DNA of 64,000 bases. Source: Curtobacterium sp. Leaf261. Its GTDB lineage: Bacteria > Actinomycetota > Actinomycetes > Actinomycetales > Microbacteriaceae. Where the stretch lies: positions 314,028 through 378,027 of the forward strand of contig NZ_LMMJ01000010.1 in assembly GCF_001422205.1 (NCBI RefSeq). The letters are read 5' to 3'. Position 1 is the stretch's first letter. Every line of letters starts with the position of its first letter. The notes below the pieces were generated by a model. That model made no database searches. It was not told the DNA's origin and saw only the letters and a program-made list of their open reading frames with translations. This document shows, piece by piece, positions 26,391 to 35,688 of this stretch. The translations under genes were made by a program, and so were the position numbers.

Positions 26391-27722
26391 TCAGCCGCTG
26401 ACGACCGGGAGGTTCGGCGTCGCCGCCGTGCCGCCGCCCACCGGGACGGAGACGGTGCCGCCGCCGGTGACCGGGTTGGTCGGGTCGGCGGGGTCTGCCG
26501 GGGTGGTCGGGTCGGTCGTCGGCCCACCGGGGGTGACGGCGACGGCCGGCAGCGTGATCGTGAAGGTCACGTTGCCCTGGCCCTGTCCGCCACCGAACTG
26601 GTTCACCGACAGGTTCTGCGTGACGGCTGCGGAGTCGGAGAAGGTCCCGACGACGCTCCAGTTGCCGTCGGCATCGACCTGCGTCTGGGGAGCGGCACGG
26701 GTGCCGTCCTCGGCGAGGACGTTGACGAGGTCGCCCGGCGTGCCGGTCCCCGTGAACGTGACGGTGCGCGAGTCGACGGTGTCCCCGTCGGTCGGGCTGG
26801 TCAGCGAGAACTGCGACGCCGGGGTGACGGCCTCGGCCGACGCGGTGACCGTGCCCTGCGCGACGACGGAGAGGTTGGCTGCCTCCTCGAGGATCGTGTA
26901 GGTGTGTGCGTCCGTGTCGGTGCCCGGGATCTCGTAGGTGAAGCTCCAGGTGCCGTCGTCCGCGATGTCGTGGCGGACCACGGGGAAGCCGGCGTCGATC
27001 TGCACGGTGTCGGCGGGGTCGCCGGTGCCGGAGACGGTGAGGGTGCGGCCCTTGACCGACTGGCCGGTGATCGCGAAGACGGTGTTGACCGGGGTGGCCT
27101 CGGCGGCCGCGGTGACGTTGATGGTGCCCTGGTCGCGCAGATCCTGCGTGACCGTCTGGATGCCGTAGGTGTGCGAGTCGGTGTCGGTGCCGGGGATCGT
27201 GTAGGTGATCGTCCAGGTGCCGTCGGCGTTGATGTTCTTGCGCTGCACGAACTCGTTGCCGTTGCCGGTGAGGAGCTGCACCTTGTTGTCCGGGTTGCCC
27301 GTGCCGTTGACCGTGAGGACACGGCCGTCGACGGACTGGCTGGTGACGGCGAACGCCGCGACCGGTGCCTCGGCTGCTGCGGTGACGTTGACGCTGCCGT
27401 CCGAGTTCAGACCGTTCTGCTGGTCGATCTCGTAGGTGTGCTGGTCGTAGTCGGTGCCGGGGATTGTGTAGGTGATCTGCCAGGTGCCGTCGTCGCCGAC
27501 GGGGATCCGCTCTGCCGGGAAGCCCTTCTGCAGGATGACGTTCTCGCCCGGGGTGCCGGTTCCGTTGACGGTCAGGACACGACCGGAGACGGACTGCGAG
27601 GTGATCGAGAGGTCCGCCGGGTCGGCGAACGCGGGGGTGGCGGCGAACGTGAACGCACCGGCGACGAGTGCTGCGCACGCCGGGATGGTGACGGCCTTCT
27701 TGGTCCAGAGGGCTTTCTGCAT
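26391..27722 (-). CDS. Secreted Ig-like repeat surface protein ending in LPVVSG
   Basis: 443 residues. The signal peptide is WTKKAVTIPACAALVAGAFTFAATPAFA. Then come five units of about 75-80 residues with the shared pattern FAVTSQSVDGRVLTVNGTG ... DGTWTITYTIPGTDTDSHTY, an Ig-like beta-sandwich repeat seen in actinobacterial surface proteins. The last unit diverges (SPTDGDTVDSRTVTFTGTG). The C-terminus is a Gly/Thr/Pro linker ending TPNLPVVSG-stop, with no membrane segment or basic tail. The last five codons use the same bases as the PAP2 protein end. An AGGAAG ribosome site precedes the ATG at 27722. Role: adhesin or wall-associated protein (inference). Confidence 0.87.
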   Translation of the reverse strand: MQKALWTKKAVTIPACAALVAGAFTFAATPAFADPADLSITSQSVSGRVLTVNGTGTPGENVILQKGFPAERIPVGDDGTWQITYTIPGTDYDQHTYEIDQQNGLNSDGSVNVTAAAEAPVAAFAVTSQSVDGRVLTVNGTGNPDNKVQLLTGNGNEFVQRKNINADGTWTITYTIPGTDTDSHTYGIQTVTQDLRDQGTINVTAAAEATPVNTVFAITGQSVKGRTLTVSGTGDPADTVQIDAGFPVVRHDIADDGTWSFTYEIPGTDTDAHTYTILEEAANLSVVAQGTVTASAEAVTPASQFSLTSPTDGDTVDSRTVTFTGTGTPGDLVNVLAEDGTRAAPQTQVDADGNWSVVGTFSDSAAVTQNLSVNQFGGGQGQGNVTFTITLPAVAVTPGGPTTDPTTPADPADPTNPVTGGGTVSVPVGGGTAATPNLPVVSG

Positions 27723-28035
27723 GTGTGGAACTCTTCCTGTTGTTGAGCGCACGAGAGCACAGCGATGTGCCCCACTGCTCCGTTCCCGGAGTCCGGGTGG
27801 TGTAGTGGTCCGCTCGGGTGGCGGGACCTCGTGCAGGTCGCCAGGGAAGCGACCGCTGAAACCGGGCGCCGGCAAGCGCGCGATGTGCATGCGACGTTAC
27901 GTCAATTTCGGGACGCTCTCCGGCCGCTGATCGTTCTACCCCTCAACGGGGGGCGGGTGACTCCCGCAAAACGGATAGTTCAGGAGTGGAAGTACCTCGG
28001 GCCACGGGCAGGGTCGCACTCTGCCGCCCGGTCGA
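27723..28035. other. Intergenic region between the Ig-repeat gene and purA
   Basis: Divergent upstream region of about 380 bp including the purA promoter. Apart from that promoter and the ribosome site of the Ig-repeat gene I see no gene, no repeat of note and no recognised riboswitch. Confidence 0.5.
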
Positions 28036-28041
28036 TAGACT
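28036..28041 (+). promoter_or_regulatory. Probable purA -10 element
   Basis: TAGACT, with a weak -35 candidate TCGCAC about 16 bp upstream. The transcript would have a leader of about 57 nt carrying the GAGGAGAA ribosome site. Confidence 0.5.
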
Positions 28042-28105
28042 TGGGTGGACCACCGGCCGGCAGCCCGGTCGGGGAGGTCCTCCGCAGAGATTGAGGAGAA
28101 CCACC

Positions 28106-29404
28106 ATGCCCGCAGCCGTCATCATCGGGGCGCAGTGGGGTGACGAGGGCAAGGGCAAGGCCACTGACCTCCTCGGCAGCCGCATCGACTACGTCGTCAA
28201 GTTCAACGGCGGCAACAACGCCGGGCACACCGTCGTCATCGGCAACGAGAAGTACGCCCTGCACCTGCTGCCCTCCGGCATCCTCACCGAGGGCGTCACG
28301 CCCGTCATCGGCAACGGCGTCGTCGTCGACCTCGAGGTGCTGTTCCAGGAGCTCGACGCGCTGAAGGCCCGCGGCGTCGACGTCTCGAAGCTCCGCGTCT
28401 CCGCGAACGCCCACGTCATCACGCACTACCACCGCACCATCGACAAGGTCACGGAGCGGTTCCTCGGCAAGCGTCAGATCGGGACGACGGGGCGCGGGAT
28501 CGGCCCGACCTACGCGGACAAGATCAACCGCGTCGGCATCCGCATCCAGGACATCTTCGACGAGAACATCCTGCGGCAGAAGGTCGAGGCGGCCCTCGAC
28601 CAGAAGAACCACCTACTCGTGAAGATCTACAACCGGCGCGCGATCGACGTGGACGAGGTCGTCGAGTCGCTCCGCTCGTACGCCGCCCGCCTCGAGCCGA
28701 TGGTCGCGGACACCGCGCTCGAGATCCACCAGGCGCTCGAGGCGGACAAGACCGTCCTGTTCGAGGCCGGTCAGGCGACCATGCTCGACGTGGACCACGG
28801 CACCTACCCGTTCGTCACGTCCTCATCGGCCACCGCCGGCGGGGCCGCGACCGGGTCCGGGATCGGCCCGGGCAGGCTCGAGCGGATCATCGGGATCGTC
28901 AAGGCCTACACGACCCGCGTCGGGGCCGGCCCGTTCCCGACCGAGCTGTTCGACGCATCGGGGGAGTTCCTCCGGGCGAACGGCTTCGAGTTCGGGACCA
29001 CGACCGGTCGCCCGCGTCGCTGTGGCTGGTACGACGCGCCCATCGCGCGGTACTCGGCGCGCATCAACGGGGTGACGGACTTCGTGCTGACGAAGCTCGA
29101 CGTCCTGACCGGCCTCGAGACGATCCCGGTCTGCGTCGCCTACGACGTCGACGGCGTCCGTGTCGACGAGGTCCCGGTGTCCCAGTCGGACTTCCACCAC
29201 GCGAAGCCGATCTACGAGGAGCTCCCCGGGTGGAGCGAGGACATCACCGGCGTGCGGAGCTTCGCCGACCTGCCGAAGAACGCGCAGGACTACGTGCTCG
29301 CGGTCGAGGCGATGTCCGGCGCACGCATCTCCGCGATCGGGGTCGGCCCCGGCCGCGACGCGATCGTGGTGCGGCACGACCTGCTGGGTGCGGACGAGCG
29401 CTGA
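28106..29404 (+). CDS. purA: Adenylosuccinate synthase
   Basis: 432 residues, full length for the family. The N-terminal P-loop is [19 protein letters not shown] with the catalytic Asp; [11 protein letters not shown] carries the catalytic His region; [14 protein letters not shown] is the IMP-binding block; [19 protein letters not shown] and [14 protein letters not shown] are also diagnostic. It condenses IMP and aspartate using GTP, the first committed step to AMP. A GAGGAGAA ribosome site precedes the ATG. It is monocistronic, closed by the 64-bp palindrome at 29407. Confidence 0.99.
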   Translation: MPAAVIIGAQWGDEGKGKATDLLGSRIDYVVKFNGGNNAGHTVVIGNEKYALHLLPSGILTEGVTPVIGNGVVVDLEVLFQELDALKARGVDVSKLRVSANAHVITHYHRTIDKVTERFLGKRQIGTTGRGIGPTYADKINRVGIRIQDIFDENILRQKVEAALDQKNHLLVKIYNRRAIDVDEVVESLRSYAARLEPMVADTALEIHQALEADKTVLFEAGQATMLDVDHGTYPFVTSSSATAGGAATGSGIGPGRLERIIGIVKAYTTRVGAGPFPTELFDASGEFLRANGFEFGTTTGRPRRCGWYDAPIARYSARINGVTDFVLTKLDVLTGLETIPVCVAYDVDGVRVDEVPVSQSDFHHAKPIYEELPGWSEDITGVRSFADLPKNAQDYVLAVEAMSGARISAIGVGPGRDAIVVRHDLLGADER

Positions 29405-29406
29405 CG

Positions 29407-29470
29407 CGCCGACAGACGGACGGGAGGCCCGGTACCAGCTGGTACCGGGCCTCCCGTCCGTCTGTCGGCG
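29407..29470 (+). terminator. 64-bp perfect palindrome after purA
   Basis: Two 32-bp arms meet at GGTACCAG/CTGGTACC without a loop or mismatch. The inner bases differ from the other copies (CGGGAGGCCCGG instead of GGAGGGACGG), so it is a diverged member of the same terminator family. It starts 3 bp after the purA stop. Confidence 0.85.
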
Positions 29471-29780
29471 GTTCCGGCGCCCCGGGGCAGCGTCCGGTAC
29501 CGTCCGTGGCCGGTTCCGGCGCCCGGGGGTGTCGTCCCCGGCATCGGAGCACTGTCCGGAAGACGCGACCAACGGTCGTCCCCCGCGTGTACCCCTGTAC
29601 CCCGAAACCGGGTACCCCAGTTGCGACCAGCCCGGGTTTCCGCGGGAAGTACCAGTGCGGTACTGATGCTCCGACTCCGAGAACACCGGGAAAGCAGGGC
29701 TCGGCTGGTGCTCACTGCACGATTTCCGTACGGTTGAGCACAGCACGAAGTCGTACCCCGAAACGCAGAAGGAGCCAGTC
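29471..29780 (+). other. Intergenic region upstream of the small protein gene, with GTAC-rich repeats
   Basis: A 12-bp direct repeat GTACCCCGAAAC occurs at 29597-29608 and 29753-29764, the second ending 16 bp before the start codon. A small inverted repeat AGTACC/GGTACT lies near 29650. The region is slightly less GC-rich than its surroundings. No open frame is convincing. Confidence 0.5.
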
Positions 29781-30107
29781 ATGAGCATGACGATCGCAAC
29801 CACCGAGCTCACCCTCGACACCGAGACCGTCGACACGATCGCCATCCTCGAGGCAGAGGCGGCAGCATCCGAGGGAACGACCCCTGCCCGTGCCGAGATC
29901 GTCTGGAGCGAGGCCGATTCCGGTCTCTGGGTGGCGAGCTACGGCGGCTACTACGGCGGCACGGTGGACCAGCAGAACGGCCACTTCTTCGCGTCCGACA
30001 CGTTCGGTCAGTACGTCGGTGACTTCCGCACCCTCGACGAGGCGCAGGGTCGTCTCGGCGCCCACCTGCACGTGATGCTCCCCGGGGTCATCCGTCCGAT
30101 CCGCTGA
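29781..30107 (+). CDS. Small protein of unknown function
   Basis: 108 residues. No signal peptide or membrane segment. The N-terminal half is acidic (LTLDTETVDTIAILEAEAAA). The second half has a compact, aromatic and Gly-rich segment (IVWSEADSGLWVASYGGYYG, then NGHFFASDTFGQYVGDFRTL) that looks like a small beta-domain. A strong AGAAGGAGCC ribosome site and a clean codon pattern support a real gene. I do not recognise a family. The long upstream region with repeated GTACCCCGAAAC suggests it is regulated. Confidence 0.75.
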   Translation: MSMTIATTELTLDTETVDTIAILEAEAAASEGTTPARAEIVWSEADSGLWVASYGGYYGGTVDQQNGHFFASDTFGQYVGDFRTLDEAQGRLGAHLHVMLPGVIRPIR

Positions 30108-30263
30108 CGCACCGCCTCGGCACGACTCGAACGCCCCGCGGCTCCGGCCGCGGGGCGTCGTCGTGTCGTCGGTCCGGCCCGGTCGCGTCGCGGCGTCGCG
30201 CAGTGCATCGTGCGCCGGGTGCGTCCGTGATGCGGGTAGGCCCACGTGTGGCACGGTGGACGG

Positions 30264-31619
30264 GTGACCGACGCACCGATGGACGACACCACCCGCACCG
30301 TCGCGACGCCGTTCGGCCCGGTGGTCGCCGCCGTCTCGCACCGGGACGGCGTCGTCCGGGCGCGGGGCATCCGGTACGCCGAGGCCGATCGGTTCGCCGC
30401 GCCCCGTCGCACCGCACCCACGACGGAACCCTTCCGGGCCGAGACGCAGGCGCCCGCGAGCCCGCAGCTCTCCTCCCCGGCGATCGAGGTCCTGCTCGCC
30501 GGTGCCGGCGCGGACATGACGGCGTCCGAGGACTGCCTCCGCCTGACCGTCACCGCGCCGGTCGACGTGCAGGCCGACGAGCGGCTGCCCGTGATGGTGT
30601 GGATCCACGGCGGTTCGTACGTCACGGGTGCCGGGGACGTCGACATCTACGATCCGGTGTCGTTCGTCACGGAGCAGCGGGTGGTCGTCGTCGGGGTCAC
30701 GTACCGGCTCGGGATGTTCGGGTTCCTCGGCGACGGTGCACACGTGCCGGCGAACCTGGGGCTGCTCGACATCCTCGCCGCACTCGGATGGGTGCAGGAC
30801 TGCATCGCGTCCTTCGGCGGTGACCCCGACCTCGTGACGCTCTTCGGGCAGTCGTCCGGAGCCGACGCGATCGCGCACCTGATGATCAGCGACGGTGCCG
30901 CCGGGCTGTTCCGACGGGTGGTCGTGCAGAGCGCCCCGCTCGGGCTCGGGCGTCGTCGTGCGGCGATGTCGCGCGCGATGCTCCGGGCGACGGGCATCCC
31001 GTCGAGGACGGCGCCGACGGACGAGGTCCTCGCGCTGCAGCCGAGGGCCGAGCGGGCCGCGCTCCGGTTCGGACTCCGCGGCGGCATGCCGTTCGGCACC
31101 CAGTACGGGCATGCGCCACTGCCCGGCGAGGTCGACCGCGAGCGGGCGTGGGAGGCCGTTGCACCCGACGTCGACCTGCTCATCGGCTCGACGTCCGAGG
31201 AGACCGGGCTCTACGCGGTGCTCGTCGCACCCGTTCGGTACCTCGGCAGGGTGCCGCTCGTCGGTCGGCTCCTCCGTCGGTGGCTCGTCCGGGCGACCAC
31301 GCATCGCATCTACACCGCCGACGCCAGGCGGTTCGCCGCGCGACACCGTGCCGCCGGGGGTCGGGCGGTGTCCTACGAGCTGCACTGGGCACCGGAGGGC
31401 TCCGAGCTCGGCCCGGCGCACATCACGGACCTGCCGCTGCTGCTCGGCACCGAGCGGGCGTGGTCCGGCACGGCGCTCATCGGGACGACACCGTGGGCGG
31501 AGATCGACCGTCGGGGTCGTCGCGTCCGCGCGCTGTGGGCCGAGTTCGCACGGACGGGGACACTCGCGCCGGACGCCGCCGCGGGGATGCGGGACACGAT
31601 CCGGATCCTCGAGGACTGA
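30264..31619 (+). CDS. Type-B carboxylesterase
   Basis: 451 residues. The carboxylesterase pattern is clear: SEDCLRLTVTAP near residue 85, oxyanion loop VMVWIHGGSYVTGAG, nucleophile elbow FGQSSGADAIAHL (Ser), and an acid residue in LIGSTSEETGLY. The catalytic His is likely in the C-terminal third. No signal peptide, so cytoplasmic. The GTG at 30264 is preferred; another GTG at 30246 is in frame. Substrates of such enzymes range from p-nitrobenzyl esters to carbamates and cannot be predicted. Confidence 0.9.
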   Translation: MTDAPMDDTTRTVATPFGPVVAAVSHRDGVVRARGIRYAEADRFAAPRRTAPTTEPFRAETQAPASPQLSSPAIEVLLAGAGADMTASEDCLRLTVTAPVDVQADERLPVMVWIHGGSYVTGAGDVDIYDPVSFVTEQRVVVVGVTYRLGMFGFLGDGAHVPANLGLLDILAALGWVQDCIASFGGDPDLVTLFGQSSGADAIAHLMISDGAAGLFRRVVVQSAPLGLGRRRAAMSRAMLRATGIPSRTAPTDEVLALQPRAERAALRFGLRGGMPFGTQYGHAPLPGEVDRERAWEAVAPDVDLLIGSTSEETGLYAVLVAPVRYLGRVPLVGRLLRRWLVRATTHRIYTADARRFAARHRAAGGRAVSYELHWAPEGSELGPAHITDLPLLLGTERAWSGTALIGTTPWAEIDRRGRRVRALWAEFARTGTLAPDAAAGMRDTIRILED

Positions 31620-31684
31620 CACCGTCCGGCCGCGGGCTGTGCGGCGAGTTCCGGCTGTGCGGCGGGTTCCGGCCTGCGGTGGGC

Positions 31685-32416
31685 TCAGGCCACCGGCTCG
31701 ATGAGGTGCGGGCCGCTGTTCCGCACGGAGTTCACCGTCCGGGCGACCTCGTACTGGGTCAGGTCCGCCGCGACCTCGTGCGACTCGCGGTCGAGGAGGC
31801 CGAGCAGGTCGTCGGTCCCCATGCCGTCACCGAGCCAGTCGTCGTACCCGGCCGGGGTGAGGAACGCCGGCATGCGGTCGTGCACCTCGCCAGGGGCGAC
31901 GTGCGCGTCCTGCGTGATGATCGCGAGCGAGAGCAGCCACTTGTCGGGGTCGTCGTCGGGCTTCGTCGGGTCGGGCCAGGCGCTGACGATCCCGGCCATC
32001 GCGATGGCACCGTCGGGGCGGTGGACGAAGTGCGGCTCCTTGCCGGTCTCGGTGACCACCCACTCGTAGTAGCCGAGGGCGGGGACGATGCACCGGTTGG
32101 ACGCGAACGCCCGGCGGAACATGCCCGAGGTCGCGACGGTCTCGATGCGGGCGTTGATCGGCTTCGGGCGCTGCTTCGAGAAGTCCTTGGCCCACGACGG
32201 CACGAACCCCCACGAGATCGCCGGCAGCTCGCGGGTCCCTCGGAACTGCCGGACGGCGTTGACCCGGTCGGTCGGCGCCACGTTGTAGCTCGTGATCAGG
32301 CCGGTCTCGACCACGCCCGTGTCCTGGTCGACGTGCTCGGTCCGGGAAGCGAGCTCGCCGACGAGTTCCGGGAGCAGGTCCGCGGTGGTGTCGGACACGA
32401 CGAATCGACCACACAT
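31685..32416 (-). CDS. SRAP-domain abasic-site protein (HMCES/YedK family)
   Basis: 243 residues beginning MCGRFVV. Cys2, exposed after Met removal, forms the covalent link to abasic sites in single-stranded DNA. The other conserved residues are visible: SYNVAPTD, the PINARIETV block, CIVPALGYYEWV with Glu, and AFLTPAGYDDWL after a conserved VHDRMP (His). It shields abasic sites during replication. A CAGACT hexamer lies exactly 6 nt before the ATG, so it is probably leaderless. Confidence 0.95.
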   Translation of the reverse strand: MCGRFVVSDTTADLLPELVGELASRTEHVDQDTGVVETGLITSYNVAPTDRVNAVRQFRGTRELPAISWGFVPSWAKDFSKQRPKPINARIETVATSGMFRRAFASNRCIVPALGYYEWVVTETGKEPHFVHRPDGAIAMAGIVSAWPDPTKPDDDPDKWLLSLAIITQDAHVAPGEVHDRMPAFLTPAGYDDWLGDGMGTDDLLGLLDRESHEVAADLTQYEVARTVNSVRNSGPHLIEPVA

Positions 32417-32493
32417 GGCCCCAGTCTGCCCGGAACCGGCGACACCTGCCACGAGCCGTTCCCCGTGTCGTCGGTCGTGTCGTCGGCCGATGG

Positions 32494-33345
32494 TCACTCG
32501 CCCGGGAGCTCGAGCGACGAGCCCCGCCCGGGTGACCGCGGCGGCATCCGACGTGCGGTCCGCCGCGAGACATCGAGCGGTCCCGGTCCGCGCACCACGG
32601 CAGGCGCCGCCGGCATCGCACGGGGGAGCACGTCGGGACCGTGCGGTGCGGCGGGAGGCTGCTCGTCGATGCGATGCCTGGCCTCCGCGACGCGACGCCT
32701 GGCCTCCGCGACACGTCCGAGCGTCCTGGTGCTCCTGGCCGCCATGTCCTGGCCGAGTCCGCCGATGATGAACGTCACGAGTGCGAGGATCCACGGGACG
32801 CCGGCTCCGACGACCATGCCGACCACGACCACCACGAACGCCGCAGCCCCGAACACGCACTGCGCCCATCCGACGACGACGCCCCACACCATCCGGGCCT
32901 CCGCGGCGTCGGCGGCCGCCGCGAGCGGTCCCGCGAGCTCGGGCGACAGCGGTTCGGCGTCCGGGCCGGTGTGTCCGACGAGGATCCCGTCGTGCTGCCA
33001 CGCGGGGGCGGTGACCGCAGCGGCGTCGCGGACCAGGAAGACCCGCGCGACGGCGTAGGTCACCAGCGCGGCCACGGCGACGCCCGACACGAGGGCGACG
33101 ACCACCCCGAGGACCACCCCGACGGCAGCAGGGGCGACCGTCCGGCCATCGCTCGCCGGCTCGGCGGTCAGCACCGCGACGGCCACGCCGATCGCGGTCA
33201 CGATCCCGGCGATCATCGGGAGCCCGGCCAGCAGGCGTCGCCGAGCCGGCCCCGTCGCGGACCGGAGCTGCGCGGGGAAGGTGCGCCGTCCCTCCAGTCC
33301 GAGCCGTCGGGCCGGTGCGGTGCTCCCTCGTCGGTCCCTGGTCAT
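32494..33345 (-). CDS. Hypothetical four-helix membrane protein
   Basis: 283 residues. A basic N-terminus is followed by paired membrane segments (PMIAGIVTAIGVAVAVL and VGVVLGVVVALVSGVAVAAL), a loop of ~70 residues (TAPAWQHDGILVGHTGPDAE), then a second pair (MVWGVVVGWAQCVFGAAAFV, GAGVPWILALVTFIIGGLG), and a basic Pro-rich C-terminal tail. No recognised family. Codons 15-18 carry part of the GGACTGGAGGGACGG element (LGLEGRR), one of two cases where that element lies in a gene. Confidence 0.7.
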   Translation of the reverse strand: MTRDRRGSTAPARRLGLEGRRTFPAQLRSATGPARRRLLAGLPMIAGIVTAIGVAVAVLTAEPASDGRTVAPAAVGVVLGVVVALVSGVAVAALVTYAVARVFLVRDAAAVTAPAWQHDGILVGHTGPDAEPLSPELAGPLAAAADAAEARMVWGVVVGWAQCVFGAAAFVVVVVGMVVGAGVPWILALVTFIIGGLGQDMAARSTRTLGRVAEARRRVAEARHRIDEQPPAAPHGPDVLPRAMPAAPAVVRGPGPLDVSRRTARRMPPRSPGRGSSLELPGE

Positions 33346-33721
33346 GCCATCTCTTCGGAGCCGCCGCGGACTGCGGGGCGGTCCCGGGGCGGTCCCGGGG
33401 CGACCGACGGTCGGCGACACGACCGCAGGAACCCTGCGGATGTCCGCACGTCGGGGCGTTTCGCGGATGATGCCGACCCGACGCCCAGGTGCGGACCGTA
33501 CTGTCGGCGTCCTCGGGAGTTCAGGACCGAGAACCCGCCGCGGTGCCCCGCCACCGTGTACCCACCACGGTGACCGAACGCCGTGGACCCGCGTGGGAGC
33601 CGCGACGCTCCCGCTCCATCTCGACGGCCCGAACCCGTCGAGAGACCACATCGGCGACCCGAATCCGTCGATGTCCCGTCCATGCGACCCGAACACGCAC
33701 GGACTCCCGGAAGGGACCCTG
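33346..33721. other. Divergent intergenic region with short imperfect repeats
   Basis: 376 bp between two divergent genes. It contains tandem GGGGCGGTCCC units near 33375 and three imperfect copies of an ACCCGAANCCGTCGA-like element between 33620 and 33705. No gene is convincing. Confidence 0.5.
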
Positions 33722-34000
33722 ATGATCACCGACTCGAACATCGATCGCGCCGCAGACCACCAGCGGACGAACCGTGACGGCAGCCCTCGGGCCCGTCGCC
33801 GCACCCGTATCGCCATCCTCCGGGTGTCGTTCGGCATCGTCGTGCTCGGCGCTGCCTTCCTGGTGGTGAGCCTGCTCATCGGCGCCACCATCGCTCCGCC
33901 CCTGGTCGTCATGGTGGCCGGTGTGCTCGGCGCCCTGTTCTCCGGGGTGCTCCGCCGGGCGTCCGCGGCCGACCGGCCGTCGGGTCACACGACCGAGTAG
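33722..34000 (+). CDS. Small hypothetical membrane protein
   Basis: 92 residues. A basic N-terminal third (SPRARRRTRIAIL) precedes two adjacent membrane segments (VSFGIVVLGAAFLVVSLLIG and PPLVVMVAGVLGALFSGVL) and a short polar tail. A GGAAGGG ribosome site precedes the ATG. I do not recognise the family. It ends 34 bp before the leaderless oxidase gene. Confidence 0.7.
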   Translation: MITDSNIDRAADHQRTNRDGSPRARRRTRIAILRVSFGIVVLGAAFLVVSLLIGATIAPPLVVMVAGVLGALFSGVLRRASAADRPSGHTTE

Positions 34001-34034
34001 CCCCGCTCGCCGCTCCCGCCGGTAGCGTTGCGCC

Positions 34035-35144
34035 ATGGAACGACCGGATCACATCGTCATCGGGGCAGGTGTCATCGGCGCCGCGACCGCGCGTGCACTC
34101 GCGGCACGCGGGCGGCGGGTGGTGCTCGTCGAGCAGTTCGCACGCGGACACGACCGCGGGTCGTCGCACGGGGCATCGCGGATCTTCCGGCAGGGGTACC
34201 CCGACCCCGAGTACGTGACGATGACCACGAGGTCGCTCGAACTCTGGCGCGAACTCGAGTCCGAGATCGGTGAGGACCTGCTGACGCTCACGGGTGGGGT
34301 CGACCACGGGCGGCCGGACGTGATCGACGCGATCGCCCGCACACTCGCCGACGCGGGCGTGCCGTACGAGCGCCTGTCGCCGGCCGATGCATCCGCACGG
34401 TGGCCCGGTCTGGTGTTCGAGGGCAGCGTCCTCGCGCACGCGAGCGCCGGACGGATCCGTTCCGATCATGCGGTCGAGGCGTTCCTGACGCTCGCCGAAC
34501 GCGACGGCACCGAGCTCCGGTTCGAGACACCGGTCTCCGCGGTCCGAGCGGGTGCGGACGGCGACGCCGTGGTGGAGCTCCGGAACGGCGAGGTCCTGCG
34601 CGCGGCGAGCGTCGTGGCCGCGGTCGGGTCCTGGGCGCACCCGCTGCTCGGTCCGACCCTCGGGGCACGGGGTGTCCGGCTCCCCGACGTCCGGGTCACC
34701 GAGGAGCAGCCGGCCCACTTCGCGACGGACGTGCCCGCCGGATCATGGCCGAGCTTCGTGCACCATCCGATCGCGGAGCCGTCGACGCACGGGGTCTACG
34801 GCCTCTTCACCCCGGGCGAGGGCGTCAAGGTCGGCTTCCACGGCACCGGTCCGGTGATCGACGCCGACACCAGGCGTACCGAGCCGGACCACGACATGCT
34901 CCGCGCCCTGGTGGAGTACGTCGAGCGGTTCGTCCCCGGGGCGGACACCTCGACCATCGCGCCGATCAGCTGCCTCTACGACAACACCCCGAGCGAGGAC
35001 TTCGTGCTCGACCGCACGGGCCCGATCGTCGTCGCGACGGGGTTCTCGGGGCACGGGTTCAAGTTCGCGCCGCTCCTCGGGGAGATGCTCGCCGACCTCG
35101 CGGGGTCCGGACACGCCCGGCCCCGGTTCGCGTTCTCCGCCTGA
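34035..35144 (+). CDS. Sarcosine oxidase / N-methyltryptophan oxidase-like FAD enzyme
   Basis: 369 residues, close to monomeric sarcosine oxidase. HIVIGAGVIGAATARALAAR binds the FAD ADP moiety, and RGSSHGASRIFRQGYPD matches the GSSHG block of the family. SCLYDNTPSEDFVLD holds the Cys that binds FAD covalently in MSOX, and GFSGHGFKFAPLLGE ends the FAD domain. It oxidises an N-methyl or secondary amine, releasing H2O2. The ATG has no ribosome site but a TAGCGT hexamer exactly 6 nt upstream, indicating a leaderless mRNA. An Ohr gene follows. Confidence 0.9.
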   Translation: MERPDHIVIGAGVIGAATARALAARGRRVVLVEQFARGHDRGSSHGASRIFRQGYPDPEYVTMTTRSLELWRELESEIGEDLLTLTGGVDHGRPDVIDAIARTLADAGVPYERLSPADASARWPGLVFEGSVLAHASAGRIRSDHAVEAFLTLAERDGTELRFETPVSAVRAGADGDAVVELRNGEVLRAASVVAAVGSWAHPLLGPTLGARGVRLPDVRVTEEQPAHFATDVPAGSWPSFVHHPIAEPSTHGVYGLFTPGEGVKVGFHGTGPVIDADTRRTEPDHDMLRALVEYVERFVPGADTSTIAPISCLYDNTPSEDFVLDRTGPIVVATGFSGHGFKFAPLLGEMLADLAGSGHARPRFAFSA

Positions 35145-35203
35145 CACGGCGCGCACACGGGAGCTCCAGGGATCGTCCAGGCGGGCGGCACGAGGGTGAG
35201 TGC

Positions 35204-35629
35204 ATGACGCTCGACATCGCCTACACCGCCATCGCACACGCCACCGGGGGCGGTCGCGACGGCCACGTCCGCAGCGAGGACGACCAGCTGGACTTCGACA
35301 CCCGTCCGCCGAAGGAGATGGGTGGCGACGGCGCGGGCACGAACCCCGAGCAGCTCTTCGCGGCGGGGTACGCGGCGTGCTTCCTCGGGGCGTACCACCT
35401 GGTCGGCAAGCAGCTCGGGGTCGACACCTCGGACGCGGCGGTCTCGGCGTCGGTGGGCATCGGCCCGAACGGTTCCGGGGGCTTCGGCCTGGCGGTCGAG
35501 CTCGACATCTACGCGCCGGAGGTCCCCGCGGAGCGCCGCCGGGAGATCGCCGACGCCGCGCACCAGGTCTGCCCGTACTCGAACGCGACCCGCGGCAACG
35601 TCGAGGTCACGCTCTCGCTCGTCGACTGA
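35204..35629 (+). CDS. Organic hydroperoxide reductase, Ohr/OsmC family
   Basis: 141 residues. The two redox cysteines are present: AAGYAACFLGAYH and HQVCPYSNATRGNVEV. The usual Ohr opening (YTAIAHATGGGRDGHVRSED) is also there. The enzyme reduces organic peroxides in the cytoplasm using lipoylated partners. It is 59 bp behind the H2O2-producing oxidase; functional linkage is possible but unproven. No OhrR-type regulator is adjacent. Confidence 0.95.
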   Translation: MTLDIAYTAIAHATGGGRDGHVRSEDDQLDFDTRPPKEMGGDGAGTNPEQLFAAGYAACFLGAYHLVGKQLGVDTSDAAVSASVGIGPNGSGGFGLAVELDIYAPEVPAERRREIADAAHQVCPYSNATRGNVEVTLSLVD

Positions 35630-35688
35630 GCCCGGACCGCGCACCACGGTCCGCCACACCTCGGGGAACTCGGCCGTAGCCTGGTGGC

